Origin: Verrucomicrobiia bacterium
GTDB taxonomy: Bacteria; Verrucomicrobiota; Verrucomicrobiia; JABWAM01
Length of the DNA stretch: 64,000 nucleotides
Direction of reading: 5' to 3'
Assembly (NCBI GenBank): GCA_028687435.1
Contig: JAQUAF010000021.1
Location: 1 to 64,000 of the forward strand
Under the pieces are notes generated by a model. That model worked only from the letters and a program-made list of their open reading frames with translations. It was not told the DNA's origin and did no database searches. Below are positions 28,202 through 37,021 of this stretch, in pieces (positions within the stretch are counted from its first letter, which is position 1; every line of letters begins with the position of its first letter). Made by a program: the position numbers and the translations under genes.

Positions 28202-29065
28202 TCATTCCGTTTTACGCAATGCCGAGGGAGTCCGTCCCCCATGCTTCTTGAAAAACCGGTAAAAGTAGGTTTCCGACCGGTAACCCAGATAGGCGGCAAT
28301 CTCCGCCACGCTCAAGGGGGAATATCGCAGCAACATCTCGGCCCTTTTCAGCCGCAAATCGTTCAAATGCTGAACCGGCGATTTCCCGACCTGACGGCGG
28401 AAAATTTCGGAAAAACGGCTGGCGCCGAGTGACGCCTGCCGCGCCAGTTGCGGCAGGGTGATGGGTTCGCGATAATGGTTCTCCATGAAATTCAACGCCA
28501 GCCGGACGATCCGCCCTTCCCGGGTTTCCTCATGAATCCTATTTTTTCCCAGAACATCCCGCCCGATCCATGACAAAAACCCTATCAGCAACGACTGAAC
28601 CCATGCCGCGCTGGCCGGCTGCAAAAAGCGGCACTCCTTTTCCAAAAGATCAAAAAGCCTCATGGTTCTTTCGATCCCGACAGCCGCCTTGAACGGACTG
28701 TGCGACCCGCCGCCAAAAACCAGCGCCAGATCCCCGAAGTCCTCGGCCAGCAACGGGTCGAACAACAACAACAGGGTCGAACAGGCGCCCCGGTCATTCA
28801 ACCGCCACGAATGCCCAACCCCGGGAGGAATCACCCCCGCATGGCCGGGAGGCAAAACCATCCTTCCGCCGTCGCGAAATCCAAAACTGAAACTTCCCGA
28901 CCGGATCAGCATGATCTGGTAACATTGATGCTCATGAAAAATGGCCTCATCCCCCTTGCGATACACATCGAACTGCAACAGCCGGAATGGCGGCAGCAAT
29001 TGCCCCTTGTAAATCAAAGTCCGGACGCCCGGCGTCCGAGCTTGAAACAGATTTTTGTTTTTCAC
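28202..29065 (-). CDS. AraC-family transcriptional regulator with cupin-like N-terminus
   Basis: ITLPQLARQASLGASRFSEIFRRQVGKSPVQHLNDLRLKRAEMLLRYSPLSVAEIAAYLGYRSETYFYRFFKKHGGRTPSALR. Confidence 0.93.
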   Translation of the reverse strand: MKNKNLFQARTPGVRTLIYKGQLLPPFRLLQFDVYRKGDEAIFHEHQCYQIMLIRSGSFSFGFRDGGRMVLPPGHAGVIPPGVGHSWRLNDRGACSTLLLLFDPLLAEDFGDLALVFGGGSHSPFKAAVGIERTMRLFDLLEKECRFLQPASAAWVQSLLIGFLSWIGRDVLGKNRIHEETREGRIVRLALNFMENHYREPITLPQLARQASLGASRFSEIFRRQVGKSPVQHLNDLRLKRAEMLLRYSPLSVAEIAAYLGYRSETYFYRFFKKHGGRTPSALRKTE

Positions 29066-29109
29066 CGGAAAACGAGCCTAACACACAACAGCCCGGCTGA
29101 ATAGACCGA

Positions 29110-29183
29110 AGGATAGGATCAAATTCAAACCGCCCCTTTGGCATTAAAAATATCCCATTCATCCTGTTCATCGATGTTCAATA
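29110..29183. repeat. R3 repeat (partial)
   Basis: aggataggatcaaattcaaaccgcccctttggcattaaaaatatcccattcatcctgttcatcgatgttcaata; matches 62722-62823 and the inverse of 57241-57331. Confidence 0.85.
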
Positions 29184-29274
29184 AATTTGGCCAGCAATCT
29201 TAGGTTGCTTTCGCGGGAATCCATCGTTCTTGAGCCTTTATTTTGTGAAACTTTTATGGCATCATTTGGAAAGC

Positions 29275-29553
29275 ATGACCGAAAGCCCTCATTTCGCCCT
29301 GAAACTGATGATATCCCGGAACTTCAAAGAATCCGGCCCCTATTCCTTTGAACAACTCAAGGAAGAGATCCATCGCGGCGCCATTCTGCTGGATTCCTGG
29401 GTCTGGCACGAAGGCATGGATGCCTGGCTGCCTCTGCAGGAGTACCTCCGTCAACACAACCCTGCCTTTCTCGACCTTCTACACAAGGAGAAAAAGAAAA
29501 CCACCGCCCTCCCCCGCGAGGAAATCATGTCCCACGCGCAACACATCCCCTGA
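29275..29553 (+). CDS. Small GYF_2/DUF4339-type domain protein
   Basis: SRNFKESGPYSFEQLKEEIHRGAILLDSWVWHEGMDAWLPLQEYL. Confidence 0.7.
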   Translation: MTESPHFALKLMISRNFKESGPYSFEQLKEEIHRGAILLDSWVWHEGMDAWLPLQEYLRQHNPAFLDLLHKEKKKTTALPREEIMSHAQHIP

Positions 29554-29589
29554 CCTTCGGTCTTCAGCCAGACAACCTTCAGCCTTCCC

Positions 29590-30636
29590 TCATTCCCTTG
29601 CCGTGATTTTCTGCCCATGCCGGAACTTCCCGGCTTCAAATCCCTTCTCCCGCGCCACGGCATCCAGCAACAATTCCTGTGTGGCCGCCGCCGAAAGCGG
29701 GAAAAGTTCCTCGCCCCATGATGGAACGCCCAAAACGCAAAGCTTTCCGCCTGCCTCCTTGAAATCCGGCCGGTCCGTGATCACCGCCACCCGGCTTCCC
29801 TTCTCCGCCATTTCCACAGCCATTGCCGCCAGCAAATCACCGCCCCTGCCTTGGGGAACAAAAACCACCCCCCGGTGTTTTTCGTCCACCAATTCAAAGG
29901 GGCCATGCCGGAACGCCCCGCCTGTGAAAGCCGCCGCCGGCGTAAGGGTTCCCTCCATGAAAGTCAACGCCGCCTGACGCGCCGCCGCCATCGCAGGGCC
30001 GCGCGCGATGAAATGAATCGCCGCCGCATCCGAAAGCCCCTTCGCCGCCCGGCCGATTCCCTCGCGATCCACCCTTCCCATCCCGTCAGCCGCCCACCCC
30101 AACACCTCCAGCGCGTGATCAATCCCCTCTCCTTTGACCAAGGCTTTCCACATCAAAAACAAAAGCGCCAGCGTGTTCACATACGTCTTGGTGGAGATGG
30201 CCGCCTCCCTGCCGGCCTGCATCAACAACTGGACATCCGCCAACCGCCCCAATGCGCTCCCGGCATCGTTGGTCAGCCCGATGATCGGCGCCTTGCCCTT
30301 CATGCGCTCCGCCACCTTCCGCGTCTCCACGCTTTCGCCCGACTGGCTGATTAACGCCAGCACGCCCTCCACCCGCCTCGGATAATGCAGGAATTCCCCC
30401 GCGTCAATCGTCGTGGCATCGATCCCCTCCGCCACCAGCGCCGGCAGGACGATCTCCGCCGCAAACTCCGATGTCCCCATCCCGCAAAACACCACCCGCC
30501 GATGCTTCGCCGCCAACCCGCCCCACCTTTGCAACGCCACCCGCCCCTCGCCCTCATAAAAAGCCAGCATGTTCCTCAACGCCGCCGGTTGCTCGTCGAT
30601 CTCCCTCAAAAAAACGCTCTTTTCATTTTCATTCAT
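29590..30636 (-). CDS. SIS-domain sugar isomerase/deglycase-like protein
   Basis: MNENEKSVFLREIDEQPAALRNMLAFY; VVFCGMGTSEFAAEIVLPAL; LALISQSGESVETRKVAERMKGKAPIIGLTND; GGAFRHGPFELVDE. Confidence 0.88.
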   Translation of the reverse strand: MNENEKSVFLREIDEQPAALRNMLAFYEGEGRVALQRWGGLAAKHRRVVFCGMGTSEFAAEIVLPALVAEGIDATTIDAGEFLHYPRRVEGVLALISQSGESVETRKVAERMKGKAPIIGLTNDAGSALGRLADVQLLMQAGREAAISTKTYVNTLALLFLMWKALVKGEGIDHALEVLGWAADGMGRVDREGIGRAAKGLSDAAAIHFIARGPAMAAARQAALTFMEGTLTPAAAFTGGAFRHGPFELVDEKHRGVVFVPQGRGGDLLAAMAVEMAEKGSRVAVITDRPDFKEAGGKLCVLGVPSWGEELFPLSAAATQELLLDAVAREKGFEAGKFRHGQKITARE

Positions 30637-30832
30637 ATTGTCTTCCTGCAGAATAAAACTCATCATCGGTTGAATCGATATTTTTTTGACCCTCCATTTT
30701 CTCCTTCGTCATTCCCGCGAAAGCGGAAATCCAGCCAACTTTGAGCCTATATGCAAAAGTCCCGCCGGACACATCTGTGACAACCCAATGCATTTTACCT
30801 TGGATGTCGTTTGACCACATCCTGAACAAATC

Positions 30833-30880
30833 TATTGAATATCGATGAACAGGATCAATAGGATTTCTTTAATTCTGAAT
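30833..30880. repeat. R3 repeat fragment
   Basis: ctattgaatatcgatgaacaggatcaataggat resembles one R3 end. Confidence 0.55.
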
Positions 30881-30965
30881 GAGTGATTCGGATTTAAAAA
30901 AACCAAGCGACAACCGCCGGTTATGTCTTGCCGCCATCCCCCTGAAATGCAAATTTCAGGGTTGA

Positions 30966-31760
30966 ATGTCCTCTTCCTCCCCACCTTCCCCACCCCCTCT
31001 GCGCATGGGACGCAGGCGTTTTCTGGGCATGCTGACCCTGGCCATGCCGGGGTTTTTGGCCGCCGATGGACTTTGTCTGGAACCGGAATGGGTGCGGGTG
31101 CGTCAACTTCGGCTTTCCAACAATCCGACCCACCGGCTGGTTCATTTCACAGATTTCCATTTCAAGGGCGACGCCGGCTATGCCGCAAAGGCAATCCAAC
31201 TTATCAACAAGCAAAAACCTCACTTCGTCTGCTTCACCGGGGATCTCATCGAGGAAACGGTTCATCTGGAAAAGGCGCTGGATTTCATCCGCCAGATTCG
31301 TTTCCCCGTCTATGGCGTGCCCGGCAACCACGAGGACTGGTGCCGCGCGCCTGTCGAACCTTTTATCGAGGCATTTGCCCAAACCGGCGGTCAATGGCTG
31401 CGAAACACGGCTACAACAATTCCGGACAAACAAATCGAAATTCTCGGCTGGGCGGATTTTCGCCCCGGCCCCATCCCGCAGGCCCAAGCCGCCAAACGAA
31501 TCCTCCTGACGCACTACCCGGAACTGGCGGACAACACCCATGGATGCCGTTTCGATTTGATTCTGGCCGGACACTCCCATGGCGGCCAGATCCGTCTGCC
31601 AGGTTACGGCCCCCTGTTCCACGGTTACGGCGTTGGCCCTTACGACATGGGCCGATACGACAGCCCCGGCGGCCCCCTTTACGTCAACCCGGGCATCGGC
31701 ACCTTCTTCCTGCCCGTGCGTTTCAATTGCCGCCCCGAAATCACCGTCATCGAAATCTGA
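30966..31760 (+). CDS. Exported metallophosphoesterase (YkuE-like)
   Basis: RLVHFTDFHFKGDAGYAAKAIQLINKQKPHFVCFTGDLIEE; YGVPGNHEDW; LILAGHSHGGQIRLPGYGPLF. Arg/hydrophobic N-terminus MGRRRFLGMLTLAMPGFLAADG. Confidence 0.9.
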   Translation: MSSSSPPSPPPLRMGRRRFLGMLTLAMPGFLAADGLCLEPEWVRVRQLRLSNNPTHRLVHFTDFHFKGDAGYAAKAIQLINKQKPHFVCFTGDLIEETVHLEKALDFIRQIRFPVYGVPGNHEDWCRAPVEPFIEAFAQTGGQWLRNTATTIPDKQIEILGWADFRPGPIPQAQAAKRILLTHYPELADNTHGCRFDLILAGHSHGGQIRLPGYGPLFHGYGVGPYDMGRYDSPGGPLYVNPGIGTFFLPVRFNCRPEITVIEI

Positions 31761-31907
31761 GACAAATCCGAATATCGAAATTTCAAATCCCAAAGGTTAA
31801 AACCGGCTTCGCCCATCTCTCTTACCTAAAAAAGCAAATGTCAAGAGGCTGAGTCTCCCACACATTTTTTTCGCCGCCTCGAAATGGGCATCCCTTTTTC
31901 CCCATGG

Positions 31908-32075
31908 CTGTCCCGCCTTCGTCGAATACTACGGCGGGGCAGGCCGGGAGGTTCACTACGTTTCACGTGGCCAGCCCTCCTTTTCATATCAAAATAAAGG
32001 GAGGGCGGGCCGTCGCCGCGCCGTAGTGGCTTTGGCCACGCAGGCGGGGCTCCCGCACCGCTTGTTGCCGCGAAG
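31908..32075. repeat. R1-type composite repeat with CACGTTTCACGTGG-like module
   Basis: actacggcggggcaggccgggaggttcactacgtttcacgtggcc...gggagggcgggccgtcgccgcgccgtagtggctttggccacgcaggcggggctcccgcaccgc; parallels 18780-18840 and 42830-42890. Confidence 0.75.
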
Positions 32076-32381
32076 ATAAATTACAGTGTCAGACCATGAC
32101 CACATCTTGGAAATAAAATCCATGGAGCAGGTCTCCATACACGCCAAAATACGGCTTTTCCCAAAATTTGAACATGAAGGATGTCGAAAAGTAATTGAAA
32201 AACGCCGAAATCTGCGAAACTTGGGTTAATGATTTGTGAATTTTGTGCCTTTTTGCGGCTAATATCCATGAAGGTTTCCACTGTTTTTGTGGACATCGCA
32301 ATGTCTTCCCATAAAACCAGTTCGATCTATTGACCGCACTTCAATTTTAACCGCCTAACAGCCTTCAGTCTAAAAGCCTGA

Positions 32382-33698
32382 TCAAAGCGAGCGTATCACC
32401 AACCCGCGACGGATAAACGTGGGCACATCCAGATCCTGTCCATTGACGACCGTGTGCTCGCCCTTGGCAAAAATGCCACTGGCGCTGGAATCCAGATCGA
32501 ACAGGCCCTGTTTCGCCGGAGAAGTCTCGGCGCCTTTGACCTTGGCTTCGGCCTTCTCGCGGCCTCCCACCCTGCCGCCGGAACGCGTTGCAACCGGTTT
32601 TTCGTCGGTTGCCTTGCGCGGCGCCGGCGCGCTTTTCTCCGGCTGCGCGGGAGCATCCGCCGGGGCGGCGGATTCCGGGGATTTGTCCAACAAGGGCGTC
32701 CCCGTCGAGGCAATCACCATCAACGACAACCGGTCCACAAAATCCCCGCTGACCACAATCCCCTGTTTGCAAGCCACCTTCGGCCCCATGCGCTGGCGAA
32801 TCTCCTCGAGAAGCTTTTGGAGCTGCTTCATGGTGAAATCCGGCCCATGAGTCACCGCCACCAGCATGCTGGTGGCGCGCCCCAGCAAATCGTCGCCGCT
32901 CAACAGGGGACCCTTGAGCGTCCTGTCCACCACCTGCTGGATTCTGTCCGGACCGTCCGCCTCGCCAAAACCAATCAGGGTTTCGCCGCTCTGGCGCCGC
33001 AAGACAGACCGCAAATCGGCAAAATCAATATTGATCAGGCCTCCCTGGGAAAGCATTCCCCAAATGCGCCTCACACTCTGCCCAAGATATTCGTCCGCCG
33101 GCTTGAATGCGTCCAAAACGCTTGTTTCCTCGCTGGCAAGGACAAGCAGCTTGTCGTTTGGAATGCAAACCACCGCATCCGCCGACTGCTTCATCTCAGC
33201 CAAACCATCGTTTGCCACCCGCCCGCGATATTCCCCCTCATGACTGAAAGGCAGGGTGACAAAAGCCAGCACCAGCGCCCCCTCCTCGCGGGCCACCTTC
33301 GCCACCACCGGTCCGGCGCCCGTCCCGGTGCCCCCTCCCAAACCCGCCGCCAGGAAAACAACATCGCACCCCTCCAGGGCATCCCTTAATTCCTGCTCAT
33401 CCTCCAGGGCCGCGCGCCGCCCCAAGTCAGGATCGCCTCCGGCGCCCAACCCGCGGGTCAACTGCTTGCCGATCTGCAGTTTCTCAGCAATCATGGACGC
33501 TCCCAAGGACTGGGTGTCAGTGTTCACCGCCATGAAACTGACGCCTCCCGGCGGGTTGGCAGCCAGATGATCCACCGCATTCAAACCAGCCCCGCCCACC
33601 CCCACCACGCGAATTCGCATCTTTCGCTCGCCAGGCCCATGAACCCCGCCGCCGATCGTCCGTTCCATTACGTTGGGAATAGCCGTTTTTGAGTTCAT
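32382..33698 (-). CDS. ftsZ: Cell division protein FtsZ
   Basis: RVVGVGGAGLNAVDHL; VFLAAGLGGGTGTGAGPVVAKVAREEGALVLAFVTLPFSHEG; C-terminal peptide DLDVPTFIRRG. Confidence 0.97.
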   Translation of the reverse strand: MNSKTAIPNVMERTIGGGVHGPGERKMRIRVVGVGGAGLNAVDHLAANPPGGVSFMAVNTDTQSLGASMIAEKLQIGKQLTRGLGAGGDPDLGRRAALEDEQELRDALEGCDVVFLAAGLGGGTGTGAGPVVAKVAREEGALVLAFVTLPFSHEGEYRGRVANDGLAEMKQSADAVVCIPNDKLLVLASEETSVLDAFKPADEYLGQSVRRIWGMLSQGGLINIDFADLRSVLRRQSGETLIGFGEADGPDRIQQVVDRTLKGPLLSGDDLLGRATSMLVAVTHGPDFTMKQLQKLLEEIRQRMGPKVACKQGIVVSGDFVDRLSLMVIASTGTPLLDKSPESAAPADAPAQPEKSAPAPRKATDEKPVATRSGGRVGGREKAEAKVKGAETSPAKQGLFDLDSSASGIFAKGEHTVVNGQDLDVPTFIRRGLVIRSL

Positions 33699-33740
33699 GG
33701 TTCCATCTTGTCCGGTTTGGAAATTTTGAGGCAACAAGCG

Positions 33741-33766
33741 GTGCGGGAGCCCCGCCCTCCATCGTC
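33741..33766. repeat. Half-site of the R1 palindrome
   Basis: gcggtgcgggagccccgccctccat lies between ftsA and ftsZ without the opposite arm. Confidence 0.7.
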
Positions 33767-33775
33767 TTTATTCAT

Positions 33776-35029
33776 TCAAACTATTTTTTTGAATTGATCC
33801 CAGAATCCGTTGGATTCCCTTTTCTCTCCCGCACCACGAAGCGCGGCATATTTCAACAGGCCGAGAACCGTTGCCATTTCCGGCTGGGCCGCCCGTTCCA
33901 TGATTCCGTCAAACCCTTGGGGAATCCCCACCACCGCCGGCATGCCGAAAACCGACTGGGTCAATTCCACGATGCCTGGCAAACGAGACACACCACCGGT
34001 CAATACAACTCCGGAAGCAACCATGTTCAACGAGCCCTGGGCATGCAGCCGTTCCCGGACAATCCGCAGGGTCTCATCCATCCGGTGGTAAAGGATGGCA
34101 TGGATGTACTCCAAGGGAATCACCCTTTCGCGATCCGGCAACAATTCACTGGTCTTTACCGACACTGTTTTGCCTTTGATCTCGGGATTCCCCGAAGGCT
34201 CCGGCCACACGCAACCATGCTCATGAATCAACGCCTCGCCAAGCCGCCGGCTTTGAATCTTCAATCCCAATAAAATGTCATTCAGCAAATGATCTCCGGC
34301 CACAGGCAACACCCCCATCTGCCGGATCATCCCCTTGCTGTAAGCCACATACTCGGTTGTCCCGGCCCCGATGTCCAGAAGGATGACCCCCATTTCCTTC
34401 TCATGTCGTCCCAACACCGCCAGGGAACTGGCCAGACCGCTGAAAACATGACTGCCCACATCCACCAGCGAACCGTCCTGCGAATGCAAACATTGCAGGG
34501 TGTTTTGCAGCCGGGTCCCCACCCCGTGCACCATGTGCGTGTCGGCCTCCAATCTCCTCCCCACCAACCCCACAGGATTGGCCACGCCATCCTTGCCATC
34601 CACATAATATTGCTGGCGGATCACATGAAACACCACACGCCCTTCCGAAATCGACACCCCTCCCCTGGCAGCTTCCACGGCGTCTTCCACATCATCAGGA
34701 GATATCTGGCCGGTCGCGCTGCGAATGGGGACCGTCCCCCGGTGGTTTGCGGATTCAATATGCCCCCCCGTCAAGGCCACTTCCACCTTCCCAATCTCCA
34801 TGTTGAGCAATTCCTCGGTCTCGCGGATGGCCTGGAAAACACAACTGCTCGCCTGATTATGATCCATCACCTCCCCCCGCCTCAGTCCCCGGGACTCCAC
34901 ATGATGCGCCCCAAGCAGGGTCAGGCATCCATCCGGACGCCGTTCTCCCACTGCCAGCTTGACCAGACTGGTGCCAATATCCAGTCCGACTATCAACGCC
35001 GGGCGTTTGGAAAAAAATCGTGAAAACAT
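33776..35029 (-). CDS. ftsA: Cell division protein FtsA
   Basis: ALIVGLDIGTSLVKLAVGE; GVILLDIGAGTTEYVAYSKG; GVVLTGGVSRLPGIVELTQSVFGMPAVVGIP. Confidence 0.95.
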   Translation of the reverse strand: MFSRFFSKRPALIVGLDIGTSLVKLAVGERRPDGCLTLLGAHHVESRGLRRGEVMDHNQASSCVFQAIRETEELLNMEIGKVEVALTGGHIESANHRGTVPIRSATGQISPDDVEDAVEAARGGVSISEGRVVFHVIRQQYYVDGKDGVANPVGLVGRRLEADTHMVHGVGTRLQNTLQCLHSQDGSLVDVGSHVFSGLASSLAVLGRHEKEMGVILLDIGAGTTEYVAYSKGMIRQMGVLPVAGDHLLNDILLGLKIQSRRLGEALIHEHGCVWPEPSGNPEIKGKTVSVKTSELLPDRERVIPLEYIHAILYHRMDETLRIVRERLHAQGSLNMVASGVVLTGGVSRLPGIVELTQSVFGMPAVVGIPQGFDGIMERAAQPEMATVLGLLKYAALRGAGEKRESNGFWDQFKKIV

Positions 35030-35141
35030 TTTCCTTGTACCAATACTTTCAATTTTAAAATCATATATTTGGGAACCTCAACATCAGGCATGTTTGCCGC
35101 CGTGAAAATTCCCAACAGTCTTCAGCCTGACCCCTGCCCCC

Positions 35142-36032
35142 CTAAGGCGTCGCTGCAAAAGTCACCGGCACATCAGCCCCGCCCACCGTCAGATCAACCG
35201 TGGTAAGGCGCGTTGAATTTTGCTGCGCTTCCCTCAGCAAAAGGTTCAACCGCGACAACTGTTTGCGCAAGGGCCCCATGCCCACCTTGACCAGCAACCC
35301 GTCCGCGGCGCGAACCAGCAACATCCCCGGCTTGGCCACATTGATCTCCTCAACATCCAACTCTGTCTTCAAGCCCGCCTTGTCAATCTGCTGCAAAAAA
35401 GCCAGTCCCTGAATAATCTCCTGGCTGGAAACCACCCGTCCGATCCGCAGATCCGCCACTTTGGCTCCGGTGATTTGCGGCAGGGCTTGGATTCGCTTCT
35501 GATATTCCGCCGAATCCTTCTCGAATGCGCCAAGGTTCATCACCATTCCCCGGCGATCAATCTGGTATGGAATGCCCCCGGTCCCCATGCTCAGATTGGC
35601 CACGGGAACGCGTTCCGCAATGCGAATGACCAGCCGGGAGGGAAGCTCCTTGCTGAATTCCACCCGTTCCACCATCGGCAAAATCTCCAGTTTCTGCCGC
35701 AGTTGCATGGAATCCAATCCCAGCAGATTCTGTCCTTTCTGCAATTCGAGAAACGACACCACAAACGCCGGTTTCAACACTCCGCCGGGATTTTCCACCT
35801 GGATATCAGCCAGCTGGTAGGCGGCGTTTTCCAGAAACATGCGGCGGGCGCTGAGTTTCATGCCCAGCCAGACCACCCACAGGGTCCCGGCTGTCACAAA
35901 AAAAACAAACAACGCCACCGAAAGAAAACGCATCTGGCGTTTCTGGCGCAAACGCGTTCTCAACTTGCCGTCAAGACCCTGAAGGTCATGACGCCTCAAT
36001 TGGTTCTTTTGGGAAGTTCTAAACCATTTCAT
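35142..36032 (-). CDS. ftsQ: FtsQ/POTRA-type division protein
   Basis: Single TM then ENAAYQLADIQVENPGGVLKPAFVVSFLELQKGQNLLGLDSMQLRQKLEILPMVERVEFSKELPSRLVIRIAERVPVA; position next to ftsA. Confidence 0.85.
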   Translation of the reverse strand: MKWFRTSQKNQLRRHDLQGLDGKLRTRLRQKRQMRFLSVALFVFFVTAGTLWVVWLGMKLSARRMFLENAAYQLADIQVENPGGVLKPAFVVSFLELQKGQNLLGLDSMQLRQKLEILPMVERVEFSKELPSRLVIRIAERVPVANLSMGTGGIPYQIDRRGMVMNLGAFEKDSAEYQKRIQALPQITGAKVADLRIGRVVSSQEIIQGLAFLQQIDKAGLKTELDVEEINVAKPGMLLVRAADGLLVKVGMGPLRKQLSRLNLLLREAQQNSTRLTTVDLTVGGADVPVTFAATP

Positions 36033-37021
36033 AAATCCTCATGCTCTGCCTTCCCCTTTTTACGACTAAAAGCCCTTTCTGTCAAAACCAGGCATAGCTG
36101 CGTGAAAGAAATTCCCATCACCGCCGCGGACTTGGGCAGGAGGCTGGTCTCGGTCATTCCCGGCAGGCTGTTCACCTCCAGCACATGGCATTCCCGCCGG
36201 TCGTTGACCCGGAAATCCACCCGCGACACATCCCGGCAACCCAGGGAATGATGCGCCCGCAGGGCCAGATCCCGCAACTGCGCGGTCAGATTCTCGTCGA
36301 TCGGCGCGGGCATGAGGTATTCGGTGGCATTCTTGGTGTACTTGTTGGTGTAATCGTACCACCCCGATTTGGGACGGATCTCCACCACGGCCAGCGCCTC
36401 ATCCCCCATGATTCCCACGGTGTATTCCCCCCCCTCAATGAACTCCTCCACCAAAATGACCTCATCCTGCTGAAAAGCCTTCTCCAAAGCCGGTTGAAAA
36501 TGTTCCTCGTTCCGCACAATGCTGATCCCCACGCTCGACCCCTGCCGCGCCGGCTTGATCACGCAGGGCAACCCCACTCCGGAATTGGCCGGCAGCCGTT
36601 TTTCACATTCACCGCGTTTCAACGCCACATCCCGGGGCGTCAGCAACCCCGCGCGCCGGAAAACCCCCTTGGCCTCCACCTTGTTGAACGCAACCCGGCT
36701 CGAAGCCGAATCCGACCCCGAAAAGGGAATTCCCTTCTTTTCCAGCAACTCCTGCATCCAGCCATCCTCGCCGCCCGTGCCATGCAGGGCCAGCACCGCC
36801 ACATCAATGTCATCGGGCGGAACAAACCGGTCGTCCTTCACATCCACCGCCTCCACACGGCAACCCGCCTCCTTCAACGCATTGTACATGGCCTGCCCGC
36901 TGCAGAGGGAAACCTCCCTCTCCGCGGAAAAACCGCCCATCAAAACAGCTATCCGGACACCCTTCAACCGTTTGACCAACTCATCTTCTTTCGTCGCCGA
37001 CAATTTCAACCTCCAGTTCAA
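36029..37021 (-). CDS. ddl: D-alanine--D-alanine ligase
   Basis: RIAVLMGGFSAEREVSLCSGQAMYNAL; LPCVIKPARQGSSVGISIV; EFIEGGEYTVGIMGDEALAVVEIRP; HVLEVNSLPGMTETSLLPK. Confidence 0.96.
   Translation of the reverse strand: MNWRLKLSATKEDELVKRLKGVRIAVLMGGFSAEREVSLCSGQAMYNALKEAGCRVEAVDVKDDRFVPPDDIDVAVLALHGTGGEDGWMQELLEKKGIPFSGSDSASSRVAFNKVEAKGVFRRAGLLTPRDVALKRGECEKRLPANSGVGLPCVIKPARQGSSVGISIVRNEEHFQPALEKAFQQDEVILVEEFIEGGEYTVGIMGDEALAVVEIRPKSGWYDYTNKYTKNATEYLMPAPIDENLTAQLRDLALRAHHSLGCRDVSRVDFRVNDRRECHVLEVNSLPGMTETSLLPKSAAVMGISFTQLCLVLTERAFSRKKGKAEHEDL

Noticed and set aside
32353-32380. Recurring 'aacagtcttcagcct / taaaagcct' strings (26769, 32353, 35113, 49228)
   Set aside because: Similar wording recurs, but the matches are short and drifting; not enough to define a repeat family by eye.
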